Of a stretch of 64,000 nucleotides of DNA, positions 1 to 12,000 are shown piece by piece (the first letter of the stretch is position 1; every line of letters begins with the position of its first letter). The translations under genes and the position numbers were made by a program. Below the pieces are notes generated by a model. It had not been told where the DNA came from, searched no databases, and saw only the letters and a program-made list of their open reading frames with translations. This stretch comes from Epinephelus fuscoguttatus. Its lineage: Eukaryota > Chordata > Actinopteri > Perciformes > Serranidae. Location: the NCBI RefSeq assembly GCF_011397635.1, contig NC_064767.1:6457501-6521500 (forward strand), read 5' to 3'.

Positions 1-1590
1 TCTTTTCTTCATATGTATGAGACATATTTATAGTTTTTTCATGGGCGTGAGTGTGAGCAAGACATTACTGTCAATAAGGCATGAATTATGGCTCTATTTA
101 GCCTATTTCTGTCTTTTAATCTTCCCTGTGTTTAGAAATTCAGACGTTTTAGTTGCTCCAAACCTCCCCCGCCTCCAAAAGAAGCTATTTGAAGTTGCAA
201 GTTGCAAAGAAGCGATTCATTTTAGTCATTAAATCAAATGCGCATTATCTTGCGGTGCCCAAACAAACATTAATCATTGGGCATAATCTCGACAGGTAAT
301 CTCCTCTCCCCCCTCAAACTTGCCTGTGAAAGAGATAAATAAATATATTTACAGCGCCCGTTCAGGAGAGAGAAGGCATCCTTGCAAAATGATGTCATTA
401 GTGCTGAACGATAGCTCCCACTACTGCTGTTTGCTGTTGAAAAAACAAGTCGGTGCATTCAATAGGCTGTAGCTCAAGATCAAAATCAATAATAATATTC
501 TTGGGCGAGTGAGTCTAATGGTTGGAGAATCCCATCACCTACCAGACGCCTTCAGGCAGACGGTGCTCGTGTGCTACCACGAAGAAAATCACTTAATCAA
601 CTTTCCTGAGGGTTTTCTGACACACATATGCAGAAGCACGGACACAGACACAAGCATACAGCAGTGGTTTTGTTTCTGTGAGTCCAAATTACCACCCTTT
701 ATTTTGATATCATTCATGATCAATGATTAGGACTGGATCCATATCACCGTCTCTTCATAGTTTCCGAGGAAACTGCAATAATCCCTGATGATGACGGTTT
801 AGACTTTCAAGCCTGAGCTCAATGAGAGTCGAGTCTAGACAGAAGCGTCTCACCTGGATTTCTTCTTTTCTGAATCTGTCAGGATGCCGGCTGATGAGAC
901 TGCTGTGAAAGACCAAAAACTTCTGCACGGTATTTTAAAGAAGTGACAACTGCTTATTTAAGCTGCAAAGAAACCTCAGCAGCTTGGCATCATTACAAAA
1001 ACATGAACTTTAGAACCCTGGAATAAATTTAACCTGATGGCTGTAAATTGCACAAAGCCTTGTCATATTCAAACTATTCACCATGAAAGTGAATTCATGT
1101 GTTATTTCATTAATAAGGATAAACACCTCATGCTGCGGCAAGAATTTTAATAAGTTCTCAAGCATGCATCGTCACTTTATGCTTGTTAACACCGAGCTGA
1201 GTCATAAATATTCAACATTCATTATGACATGAGTTGCTTTTTAGCCACTGTTCTCACCTCTTTCACTGACAACTTGGTTATATACTGCTCACAGAGTGTC
1301 TCTGATTTGGTGGATTACACTCCCCAATGGCTCATAAACATAGCCAGTGTTGCGGGAGTTAATCAGAGAAATGTATCAAATGAAATTAGGAAAATGGCAT
1401 TACTAATTACTTTGTCTCCTAAAATTGTTAAAAGATCATTTATGTTATCAAATCATAGATAGTCCACGGGCAGCAGACTGTCACTGTGGCTTCCTCTAAG
1501 AAAATACTATATGTTTGACATGTAACATCCTGTCTGATTTCCTTTACTTGGCAGCTGTCTCTCCAGTTGATGTGGTCCAACAGCACCCTA
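1..1590. other. gene-free, apparently single-copy AT-rich DNA
   Basis: No open frame here looks like a known protein and no repeat family is recognised. The stretch 1040-1460 is rich in homeodomain-type TAATTA/ATTAAT words. It could be intron or regulatory DNA of a gene outside the window, but nothing in the sequence proves this. Confidence 0.4.
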
Positions 1591-1595
1591 AACTG

Positions 1596-1850
1596 TCATA
1601 GCAACCTTCTACATGCAGGAATCACCTGGGCAAGAGCATAGACTGTATAAAATGATGGACAAAGCCACAGTGACGCCACTAATTGGGTTGTGGACTCCCG
1701 ATTTGAATCTTCAAGTTTGGCATTTCTGGTTGTCGCCATCTTGGATTTTTGAAGCAAGAGGTGACCATATTTGGACCAGGGTGGAGCTAACCCCAGCACT
1801 AGCTGTAAGCTTGGTTAGTGCTGTGCATTTACAGTTTTGGTAACCGTGAT
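1596..1850. repeat. fragment of an interspersed teleost repeat
   Basis: The wording (GACTGTATAAAATGATGGAC, then a CGCCATCTTGGATTTTTGAAG block and a GGTGGAGCTAAC ending) resembles a repeat common in percomorph genomes. Related wording recurs at about 2705-2830 and 30740-30860. It was recognised by memory of the family and the class is unknown. Confidence 0.4.
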
Positions 1851-1930
1851 AGTGTTAATGCTAATGCTAATTTTTGCTTGTAAAAAACAAACATAAAACC
1901 ATTAAAACAAAATACTTATCAGGAAAAAAC

Positions 1931-2420
1931 AGCCTGTTCTCACTCCCAATTCAGCAGTATGATTCGCTCAGGTTGGCAACAGTTTGTAGCACCACTGATA
2001 ACTACTGTAACTTAAAGAGCAACAAAGTCTATATAGGGGAGGGTGGGTGAGGTGGTGGATGGGTCAAACAAACACTGGACTTTCACCTGGGAGCCTTGTG
2101 CTCGGTTCCCGTGTGAATTTTAAGTCAAACCATGATTTTTTTTTCTAAACCTAATTATGTGCTTTTGTTGCCTAAAACTAAGAGTGTATGCATGAGCAGA
2201 GACTGTACATCTCCTGTGAAAACAGAGGTGTATTTTGAAATAACTCAATGCATGTAACGAGTGTGACTTTGCATGCCATCGGTAAACATTCCAAGCAGAC
2301 ACAGGTGGGTACCTACGGTAACATGTCATATTTGTGTGACGTGTTTGTCCACTGACAAAGCAGCAATGTTTGACAAGTCCAAAAAACTGAACGTCTGACA
2401 CCTAAGAGGGTCTTTTAGTA
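1931..2420 (+). repeat. Rep1 family copy 1 (possible non-autonomous DNA element)
   Basis: It shares ordered blocks with 8246-8675, 15220-16170 and, inverted, 13620-14170. The blocks are GGATGGGTC-AACAAACACTGG, TTTCACCTGGGAG, a TTTTTTTCTAAACC block, and TCCTGTGAAAACAGA-GTGTATTTT followed by CAATGCATGTAAC. It begins near a TGTTCTCACTCCCAA word, which in inverted form also closes the 8.6 kb copy (GAGTGAGAATGTGTT). That suggests terminal inverted repeats. There is no coding capacity. Confidence 0.6.
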
Positions 2421-2898
2421 CAACCAAATGCTCATATACTCTGAGAATCTGGAGATACAACATGGTTACATTACGAAACCAGCAATGTCGGCATGGGTAG
2501 CGACTTGTATACAGACAGCACCCACCTGTCATTCAAAGCAGCCACACATTTAATTATGCATAAATTGCAACCTTAACAACATTCAAATGGGAGAATTATA
2601 TAAAAAGTCTCTCCTCGTACAGTTGTCATGAGGAAATAGACCAAAAGTGTTTTTTGTACTAGGCTGTAATCAAGTTTATTCCTGCTGTAAAGTTGACTCA
2701 CTTTTGGAGCCAGCCTCAAGTGGCCATTCACGGAACTGCAGTTTTTGGCACTTCCACATTGGCTTCATTTGTCAGCCCCAGATGCTGCCGATTGGGCAAG
2801 AAGTGGGACAACCGGTAAGCCACATCCATAATTTGAGTTCGTCCAAGGACCACCGTTTTATTTTTCTTCCCTGGTTTCCTGTGATCTCTCTGCTACCA

Positions 2899-3900
2899 CT
2901 ATCTAAAGGCCAGCAATTTCCAAAAATTTCTTACAGACAGCTTACACAGAAATCCACACAGAAACTTAGTGATATATACAATATATGACACATACACATG
3001 GTCACATGTACATTCATGCCACTGCTTGTATCCAGGCCCATACCTGTAGGGTATACACCTATATGCACTCACACAGAGTAAGTCTGGATCTATACCACAG
3101 TGTAATGAGGCTGCTATGGCAGACAGGCCAAAACTCCTGCCAAGGCAAGCTCCTCTCCACTTTAAAGTCCTGTATCTACAACCAGACGGCAGTAACGTGA
3201 AGTGTGGATTGAGGGGGTGATCAGTGGTATTTGCTATTTTGAGCACTAGGCGTTTGATGGCTTTGTCGTTCATGTCTGAGAGATTGGGTGAAGAGAAGCA
3301 GATGATTTTGGAAGCTGTATGTGTGATACTGGTGTGCATGTTTTTGTCGGAGGTGGTTTACAGCAGCTAGAGGGCAACATTACTACTCTGTAAGATCAAC
3401 CTGCCAAGGGACTACGGATGAAAATTAGCCTGGGGCTATAATCCAGCATATTTCCATACAAATGTTCATTAATGTGCACTGTCCCTTCTAACTTAAACAA
3501 AAAAATAAATAAATAAAATAAATAAATAAACAGACTTTGAGTTTGTGTATGACTGGGAGCCTCTGCTGTTGCAGGGACTCATCCATGGATCAACGTGATG
3601 TGTTGATCCAAACTGACTTTATTGTCTATAATGAGTCCAAGATATTTGAAGCTGTTGACCTTTTCTACTGTCTTGCCGTGGGCAGAGGTGGGGCTCAGCC
3701 GTGTGTGCTGTGTTTGATGTGCTAATGACCAGTTCTTTTGTTCTGACCACGTTCAGATGGAGGTAGCTGTCAGTGCACAATTATGTGAAGTGAGAATGAA
3801 GTGTTGGCTGTAACACAGTTGTTGTCATTGAGAACAAGTATGGCAGTGTCATCATAGCGCTGGAGTATGTGATGATGGGTGAAGGGCTGGTACAGTAATT
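2899..3900 (-). mobile_element. decayed non-LTR retrotransposon (LINE) reverse-transcriptase remnant
   Basis: Read on the minus strand, 3900-3540 gives reverse-transcriptase-like pieces in shifting frames: a DDTAIL active-site block, LNVVRTKELV, and VNSFKYLGLIIDNKVSLDQH. Lower down, 3339-2990 gives HPLNPHFTLLPSGCRYR, a block typical of the C-terminal end of fish LINE ORF2. Frameshifts and stops separate the pieces, and an (AAAT)n tract lies between them. The clade is uncertain (L2/CR1/Rex1-like). It is not functional. Confidence 0.65.
3500..3532. repeat. (AAAT)n microsatellite
   Basis: A run of AAATAAAT units inside the decayed LINE. It is probably an A-rich tail of an insertion or a simple expansion. 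Confidence 0.8.
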
Positions 3901-3909
3901 TGTATAGGA

Positions 3910-6250
3910 AGTGTAAAGCATGCTTGAGTTTGGCTATCACATCTACACCTAACCTTGTTTATATCACAAATTATAAAGTCCTTCCCCTCTGCAGAGAAGT
4001 GTATAACATGAGTAGTCCTTGCTTCATTCAGGAAATATCAGTTAGGAAAAGAGACTTTCTTTTCTAATGTAGCCCTGCAATTTGGGCCGATAGAACAGAT
4101 TTATTCTGATGTGAAAATGTGTGAAGCTTTAAGTGAAACACTCTACAGTCAGTGTCCTTAAAAGCTGATCTATGATAAACCTCCAACATTTCGGAGTGGC
4201 TATACCCGAAATGTTGGCTCCAGTACAATATTTGCGTTATGGGAACATTGATAATGTCTGTGTCACTACATTGTGTTGAGGGACATTGATTCAGCTAATT
4301 GCCTAGATTAACAACACCTGGCGTAGTGGTCACATGGGATGATCAGGGTGTTTACATGTCACCTGGGAAAATTGTGTCATTTCACACTGATGATGGCTTC
4401 ACATCGAAACATCTGTTTTTATAATGCTTGTGATGGTAATGTCAGTCCAGACTAAATACATATCAGCATCTATTGGATGGATTGGAGTTTGGTACGGACA
4501 TTCATGTTCCCCAGAGGATGAATCCTACTGACTTTGATGATCCCTGACACTCCCTCTGGAGCCTCCATAAAGGCCTCGACACACTAGGGAAATTATTTTC
4601 ATGCAATAAATTCACACACCAGTATATTTTTTTCAAACTGTTGTTTGTCATGAGTACTTTCACACAGAACCTTAAAATTACATGGCAAAAAAAGGAATTT
4701 TTCTAAAAAACAAGGTTGATTTTTTTTTGAGTGTTGTCACAATGAATGAATCTTGTGGGTAAAGGCCTTATGGTTAGCATTTTTGTTTTGAGGGGATTAC
4801 TATATGTAATATATATGTAATAAGTATACTTCCACCATTAGGTAAAAATACCATCACTCTCAGCTGCATGTTATTTTTAGTGCTCGATAGCAAATAGTAT
4901 ACAAGCAGGCTTAACCAAAAAGAATATGGTCAACTTTATACCTGCTAAATATTAGCCTGTTAGCAGTGATATTGTGAGTATGTTGTATGGATATATGAAG
5001 AGACCTGGATACAGCATTGAAGGAGAGACAATTCTTTCCTAAAGGATGCTCAGTGGCACATGAAGCCAAAAAAGTTCACTAGAAACTTCCGCTGGCTGAG
5101 CCGGCTACTTCCAGTTTAGCACTTGGCTAACTTAAATGGGTGTAAAATTATTTTATCTTGCAGCTCTTCTAGACTTGTGAAATGCTATCGGACCAAACGG
5201 AGGCTGACGCTCAAAAATATTTATCCACTGATTTACAAATAACTTGTTCCCAATATAAGTCTATGAGAAAATATCTTTTTGGGCCCAGTGACACCACGTG
5301 ACAGACTGGCACACTTCCTGGGGGCCTGGTATGTTGCCATGCTAGTATCAGCATCATGCTCAAAGCAATGCCCTGCCTAAGGACAGCCTCACCAAGGTGC
5401 TCGTGTGGCTGTTCAATCTGCTGCCACCAAACTGTGTAAATTGCAAACTCTTTGTCCTCAAGGTCACTCCCCACTCACTAGGTTTGTGTGTTTTTGGAGA
5501 TTAATCACATTAAAATGTCCTGTGATTCAATTAAAGCAAAACCTGCAGATAATTTATCATGTCACAGACACCTAAAGAAAATTCAGAGCATTGCAAGCCC
5601 AACACATACAGTATGTTACAGCACAAATATGACTGTATGACTGTTGAGCAATTAGAGGACAACAGAATAAGACAGATGTAAAGCTAGACGGATGCTTGAG
5701 TCACTTTAAACAGCAGTCTGTCTTTGTCTCTATCAGCAGGAGCTTGTCAGGACTGATGGATCATTACGATTACCAAATCTATTCCTCAGGAGTGTTAACT
5801 AAGTTTCTAAGCTTAACTGAGTTTGTTTACATTTGGGACAAACTTTACGAGAAACCAATGCATCAAAGGTGACTAGTGTTAAGATGCTTCCGGCCCTTAA
5901 GAAACAACATTCTGATTTATTGTGATTTGTTTGTTTTTGAGAAGTTGAGTGATTCAGGAAGACTTCATTTTCTTTCCTTTGTAGCCTTATAAATTGGGTG
6001 TCCGCTCCACTTTATGCCTTTTATTTTTATTTGAACAACAAACTCAAGGTTCCTCCTACACAGAGCTTATAATTCCTCATTTTAAGTCAGACCCTCCGTT
6101 AGTGAAGGACTGAGTTATTGCTGCAGCTTCGACATCCCCTCCATTGTGCTTCCTCTTTAACGGCTCCACACGAAGCCTCTGCTCACCCCAAGTGCTCAGA
6201 CAGTGACATTGGCAGGAGCCTCCAGGGATCTAAGTGGATTAGCATCATGA
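3910..6250. other. gene-free DNA with short repeat scraps
   Basis: No gene was recognised. A near-perfect short inverted repeat (CCAACATTTCGG ... CCGAAATGTTGG) lies at about 4186-4217. The stretch 4490-4560 (TTTGGTACGGACATTCATGTTCCCC) looks like part of a dispersed teleost repeat. The rest appears unique. Confidence 0.4.
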
Positions 6251-6252
6251 CC

Positions 6253-6475
6253 TCTTGTGTGTCTTTGATTCCTCCTTTCCTCCGCTCGCCTTTCCTTCCT
6301 CCTCACAGCTCATCGATCTCTTTCCTTGTGTTCTCCCTTTCCCTCCCGTCGCCTGTTCTCCACTCCTCTCCACATCCTCCATTTCTCTCCCCTGTGTGCG
6401 TCCTATTCTCCCGCGTCCTCTGTTCACCTCTCTTGCAAATTCCCCTCTCCTCTTCTTCTCCCTCTCGTATTGCAC
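6253..6475 (+). repeat. pyrimidine-rich (CT/TCC) low-complexity tract
   Basis: More than 200 bases are made almost entirely of C and T. This is why several overlapping frames stay open on both strands here. It is not a gene. Long polypurine/polypyrimidine tracts can adopt triplex (H-DNA) structures. Confidence 0.75.
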
Positions 6476-7119
6476 AGGGCTCAGGGACTAGGGGTGCTTC
6501 TCGGCAGCTTATAAAATCACATGAAAAATCATTTCTCATAAAAAGGAAGACCACAGTTTTCGCATTGCTGAAGCCGCCACAGGGAGGATTTCAAAATGAA
6601 GAAACAGCAGGCTAATAAGAGTCAGAAGACATTTTGTTATGGGCCAGGATGTTCAAAAGAAATCTGGGAAATCCTAAATCATTGCAAGTAAACTTGAGGT
6701 TGATGGGGCATGGGGGGAAAAAATCAATGTTATTACAGGGGTGGTTGAAGAGATGTAGTTTGCACCGAGAGGCAAAACATGCCGCTCTGATAAAAAACCC
6801 CCACTGTTTAGCTGAGCCATGTACTGTAGTTACACTCTGTTTAAAGGAGAGTGAGAAACTCTGCTGCAGGCCAAGTTCTTAAAGTTTTGAAGAAAGAAAC
6901 ACCTTCCGCTGTTGAATCAAGAGTCAATATCACTTGTAGAGCTGTAGAGCTGTAAAATATATATTTATACATCCACGGGTAAAATGTACCTAAATGCAGG
7001 GGGCAGCAGGTGAAAAAATCAGAAATAAAAATGATTGTGCTGTATATTTAACATCTAAATCAGCTAATATAATCAAACCTAAGAAGCTACTGCTACAAGC
7101 TACAAGCTTGCCATCATGT

Positions 7120-7400
7120 CATCACAACCTGGTCTCATTCCAAAGTCATCGAATACCGGTGGATCGACTGCAGTGACTTCTGACGTCAGACACCAGTGAA
7201 AAAACTCGCCATCAGTGTGTCGCGGCGCTCGACGGCATCAGAGGGAAATGCAGCAAGATAGCAACGTAAGTTAAGGGGGTAAAAAGTCAGAGTACGGTGG
7301 GTTGGCGGGATTGCTGCGAGTGGATTGGTCCAACAATCACGTCAGCCGAGGTCAGAGTGAGAATGTGTTGGCCATCAAGCACAGCAAGTGAAAGACACTT
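7120..7400 (+). repeat. Rep1 family copy 2 (5' part)
   Basis: It starts with CAACCTGGTCTCATTCCAAA and continues with a CATCAGAGGGAAATGCAGC block and AACGTAAGTTAAG. These same blocks are seen in order at 15215-15400. It lacks the AAAACAGA-GTGTATTTT half found in other copies, so it is either 3'-truncated or an internally deleted form. It ends near GTGAGAATGTGTTGGCC. Confidence 0.55.
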
Positions 7401-8245
7401 TCCCTGGCTGGATTTTTCAATTCAAGAATGGAGAACACCCTTAAACCAGGGACTGTGGAGTATATTCTTCTTCTGCACAAAATCCTCAGGGTAGTTAGTG
7501 GCAACATAGTTGGTGAATGATTCTGTCAAATAGGATAATAGGATATGAATTGATGTTACATGTCGCAATCGCACAGTAAAAATAGGACATATAAAACACT
7601 ATGATTGATAAAATGAGTGACTGCGTAGCCTGTGTTTAATCACAGGTTGTAGATTTTACTTGGATATATTTTCAGGTAATAGGTTGGTTGTGGTACTAAT
7701 CCTTGCAAGTGCAGTTTTGCAGAACTGGACTTTTGCAGGCCTCCAAATGGACACAGGATGCAGAAAAGAAAGTATTCCTCTGGATTAAGCTTGACAGAAC
7801 AATAAAACAAAGAACTCTGCGCTCTGTATGGAAAGGTCAAAGAAAATCATGATGATGCAGAGCAACCACTGCTCCACCCAGCTTGGTCTTGGCAAGGTGC
7901 TGGGAACATCAATAAGTCCAGACTGGTAGAGAAGATTTCCACACACTTACATCTATGCAGTGCGTCACTTTATTATTGAGCTTTGGGTCTATTAGACCTT
8001 CATCAGAGCAGACATTGTTTATGCTCGAATGAAGGTCGAAGTGAAACACTGATTAGATGTAAGTGTGTGTGCTACTAAAGAAAATCGTGAAAAATCTGCT
8101 GTGATCAATATGGTGGCATAAACAGTTTTTAGTCAAATTTGATCAGTCCCCTTTGAAACAAATTTTCTGAGGAAATGTAAATAAGACTGCAAAAAAATTT
8201 ACCTTGTGATAAACTGGCCTTCAACATCTTCAACATCTTCAACAT
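7400..8245. other. gene-free DNA
   Basis: No gene was recognised. A hairpin-prone stretch at 7975-8060 contains repeated GTCTATTAGACCTTCAT-like words typical of dispersed fish repeats. Confidence 0.35.
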
Positions 8246-8675
8246 CGGCGGGAGAATAACGAAAGTTAAGGTGTCGAAAGTCCCAGTGGGGCAGGTGGGA
8301 AAGGTGATTGATGGGTCCAACAAACACTGGCTTTCACCTGTGGGAGCAGTGTCACGTAAGATATAAAGCCAAACCCTGTTCTTTTTTCTAAAACCCAACC
8401 ATGTGCGTTAGGAAAAAACATCAGTTCGCAGTGTTGTACCGAGGTAGTGCATTCTTTTCAAAGAGACTGTATGTAAACGCCACATATCCTGTGAAAACAG
8501 AAGTGTATTTTTAAAACAGACAATGCATGTAACAGGCTGAAGCTGACACAGCTTCCCAGAACGTTAACAACCAACACACCCAGGGTACCTTTCACATTAT
8601 ATCTAGATGTGGAAAGTCCACGACCAAATGTGGATATGTGACATGGTCTGAGTGAGAATGTGTTGCCATGTCATG
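8246..8675 (+). repeat. Rep1 family copy 3
   Basis: Blocks in order are GGCGGGAGAATAACGAAAGTTAAG, GGGTCCAACAAACACTGG, a CACGTAAGATATAAAGCC block, ATCCTGTGAAAACAGAAGTG, ACAATGCATGTAACAGGC and ACCCAGGGTACCTTTCAC. It closes with TGAGTGAGAATGTGTTG, the inverse of the TGTTCTCACTC-type start of copy 1. It aligns by eye in reverse orientation with 13620-14060. Confidence 0.6.
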
Positions 8676-8869
8676 TCAAGCTCCAGAAAGCAAATGGTTA
8701 ATGTCAGGTGTTAGATTAGAAATTGTTCACTTGTGGAAACTTTGAAAGACATCATTTTGAGAAGCTTGACTGGAGCTTTAGACATCCTGGGGAAAATGCT
8801 GCCTGAGCAGACGAGATCCTGCTGTCTCATTGTAGGTACAAAAAGTTTGTTTGTGGAGATTGAGGTTCG

Positions 8870-8888
8870 ATTTTTTTTTTTTTTTTTG
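8870..8888. repeat. poly(T) tract
   Basis: An uninterrupted T run of about 19 bases. It may be the tail of a retroposed fragment or a simple slippage tract. Confidence 0.7.
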
Positions 8889-9039
8889 TTTAACCGAAAT
8901 AGGTTTATCATTTTGTACATGACCTCATGAGGGAAATAAGGGCAAAAGGAAACAAATTTAATTATGGCGTTCACACCCACAGAGCCCACAGGCAGTATTA
9001 TTAGATTATTATTGTTATCAGTACCCTGAACACAGTTCA

Positions 9040-12000
9040 TTTTTATATGAAGGGAGGGAGATCAGTGGACTGAGACATGTTTCCTTACTCACTCCACTGT
9101 TTTCCAAACAGTCTTTCTGCTTTCAACACGAAGACAAATGACAGTGACCACACGTGTGCCGGCAGGATCTCTTGGATCAGCTCACAGGATGTGTAGTAAG
9201 CATAGCGTGACGGCTCTGTGCTGTGAAGACTTTGTTTGTCCGTCTCTCTTTGCATATTTTGTTTCCCGCTGCATCATTAAGAAGTCCAAACAGAGGCAGG
9301 AGACTGTGGAAGAGGCAGAGATGTCAGTGACAGCTTTGCGGCGCCAACAGCTCCTGTGGCGTAAACATGCCGGAGAGCCACTCCGTCAACATGCCGGACA
9401 GGCGACAGGAGACGTCTACTTTAAAGAAGATGACTCTCACTGCCCAGGAGGCCTCGTTAGATGGCGTAGTGAGGACTTGTGGGATCCTCTGAGTCAGCAG
9501 TGTGACATCATGTTGACATCACAATCTGTCAGCTTTAAACTGTGCTTCATGAGATCACACAAACACTTGAACCCCCAGCAGGATTAATGAGTTAACTCAC
9601 ATAACCCCTGTACCCCTGAAAATATGCACATATTTAATAATGGATGCCTAAAAATTTACAAAAGAGCACAGGCAGTGGGTGTAGTATTTATTTGCAGGGT
9701 GATGATGTATGTTTCACAATCTGCATTTACAGTTTCTCCTTTTATTTGTGGCAGTATGTAATCACAATGTTTTGCTGTTGTTATTGGATTTCTTCACAAC
9801 ACCCAAGAAGTAGAATAACCGAAGCTTTGGTTTATAGTTGTTGCTGAATAAACTGATTTATCAGACAGTCAGACACACAGTATAAAGCTGCCTGAGGTAA
9901 AATTTTTGTACAAAGCATAAATGTGTCCATCTTTAGTAGCTGAAACTATTAGGCATGATTGCAACAGTATGTTGTTTCTCCTAAAAGAAAAGCTATACTA
10001 TCAATTTGCCCTATACAAAACATAAGCAGACAGACTCTCCTGTGAACGAGTCCACTAACTAGGAAAGCTGGACTCACCAATAATGGCTAATGATGAAATG
10101 ACACATAAATTCTTATATTCACCCTCCTCAAAAGACTGGATGCTTTTAGCAGGTACCGACTTATTTTGGACCAGATCCTGTGGGCTTTGAAGCATTAATG
10201 AACTGATAGATAAAAGACAGAACCAGACAGTAACTCAGATGTTTGAAGATGACAGCCTCTGTGAGTGTTTTCAAACACATTAGTTATCCTGCAACCGGTT
10301 GCAGTAAATCCAGCCAGTGAGAGCTGAAAGAAACCTGGACTGGGGAAAACTCAAAGCAGAAAGTGAAGTACAATTTAATGCTTTGTGGAGTTTACAAAGG
10401 AGTTTACATTACATAAAACTGTTCCAAAAACTATATATACATAACTACTGCACAGTAACTGAAATGCTGTGAGACATTGGGTTTACCTAGTCATCTAAAG
10501 AACAAACTCATCCTGAGTCCTTCATGTAGTTAGGTTTATACAACAAAAGCAGTTTGAAGTAAGGAAAAGGCTGTGGTTTTAAATGAAAAATAATGTTGAT
10601 AATGAGGGCTTGTAAAGTAAACACATGCTGCAGGTCACTGGAGACTTTTTCTGTATTAAACCAAGACCACAATCATTTCCTAGCTCTAAAGGGTAACTTT
10701 AATAAGAAATATTTCCTCATGTTTTTGTGTGTGATTAATGGGAACAACATTTTTTAATCTGGTCCAGTATTTAGAGAAACCGCTGCAGCCGGCAGTGGTG
10801 AAACCAGCTGTGGGCAATTGAGCAACGTCATTGTGCGTCCACTAGAAGTGCTTGTTGTTGCCACTGACAGGATCGAATTGTTATTTAAAGTGTCTGACAG
10901 CCTTTGAAAAGGATTTCTACAGAGGTCAGTGTTTTTGTAAGAGAGTAAAATGCTTTTTGATTAACCAGAAGCAGACCTGAAATCACCATCGCCAAACACA
11001 CCAGATCGCATTTAAATAAACAGTAATTTAAGTGTGTGTAAAGCCAGCATATTTTCACATCTAACTGGATGAATTAAGGGTTTACTTAAACTAAACCAGT
11101 TAGTGATTGTTGGAAAAGTGGAGAGACGAACCAAGATGGCTTTTGTGAGTTTTATTTTGTTTCTGGCGACTTTGAATGACACATGTTTTATAATGATTAA
11201 AATTACTGTTTATTTAAATAGAGTCTGGTGGGTTTGACAATGGTGATTTCAGAGCTGTTTCTGGTTAAAAAAAAAGGATCTCACTCTTTAACAAAGAGGT
11301 TAAGCTCTGTAAGGATCCTTTCCATAATGTTGTCAGGCACTTAGAATAACAATCTGAGCCTGTCAGCGGTAAAAACAAGCACTTGTAGTGGATGTAAATT
11401 GACAGTGCGTAATTGTCTACAGAGATTACATGGCAGCCCGCTGGCTCCAGCAGACTCACCCAGTACTGCGCTAATTTCAAAAATTGTTGTTCCTATTAGC
11501 CACTTAAACAAAAAAACATGGGAAAAGGGGATCCGGTTTTAAAAAATAACAAAGAAACCAAAGAAAAAAGTTTAACGCGGGTAGGGCTGTTGTGATACAA
11601 GTGGATTATATCACGAGAGACGATACTTCGGTGGAAAACAAATGTGATGAATTGAACATTTTACTGATGTGTTTTAGAGTTTACACGTTGAAACTTGCCG
11701 GATCACACCATTATATTAATAGAAAACGTGTTTTTTGTTGTAAATCAGTTGCATTTAAACAGAAAATCTTGAAGACAGTGATGCCATACCACACACAACT
11801 TTGGCAAATCACTTGTTGTTCCTTACTGCTAAACTACACAAATAAACCCCAGTAGAGGACAATTTGCACGTGTTCCATGAAGCATTACATCACAGGATTA
11901 AGGAGTCGTTTGTCATGCACCCATTTTATGCAGCTGTGAGGCAGCAGGTGGACCACAGTGTTCTCTTCCAGCTTTCGTGTTGCTGCCGTGATGCTTTCTG

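Noticed and set aside
6118..6615. 165-codon open frame, with several overlapping frames on both strands
   Set aside because: It arises from a CT-rich low-complexity tract that contains few stop codons. The predicted protein is Ser/Pro/Leu-rich without any domain.
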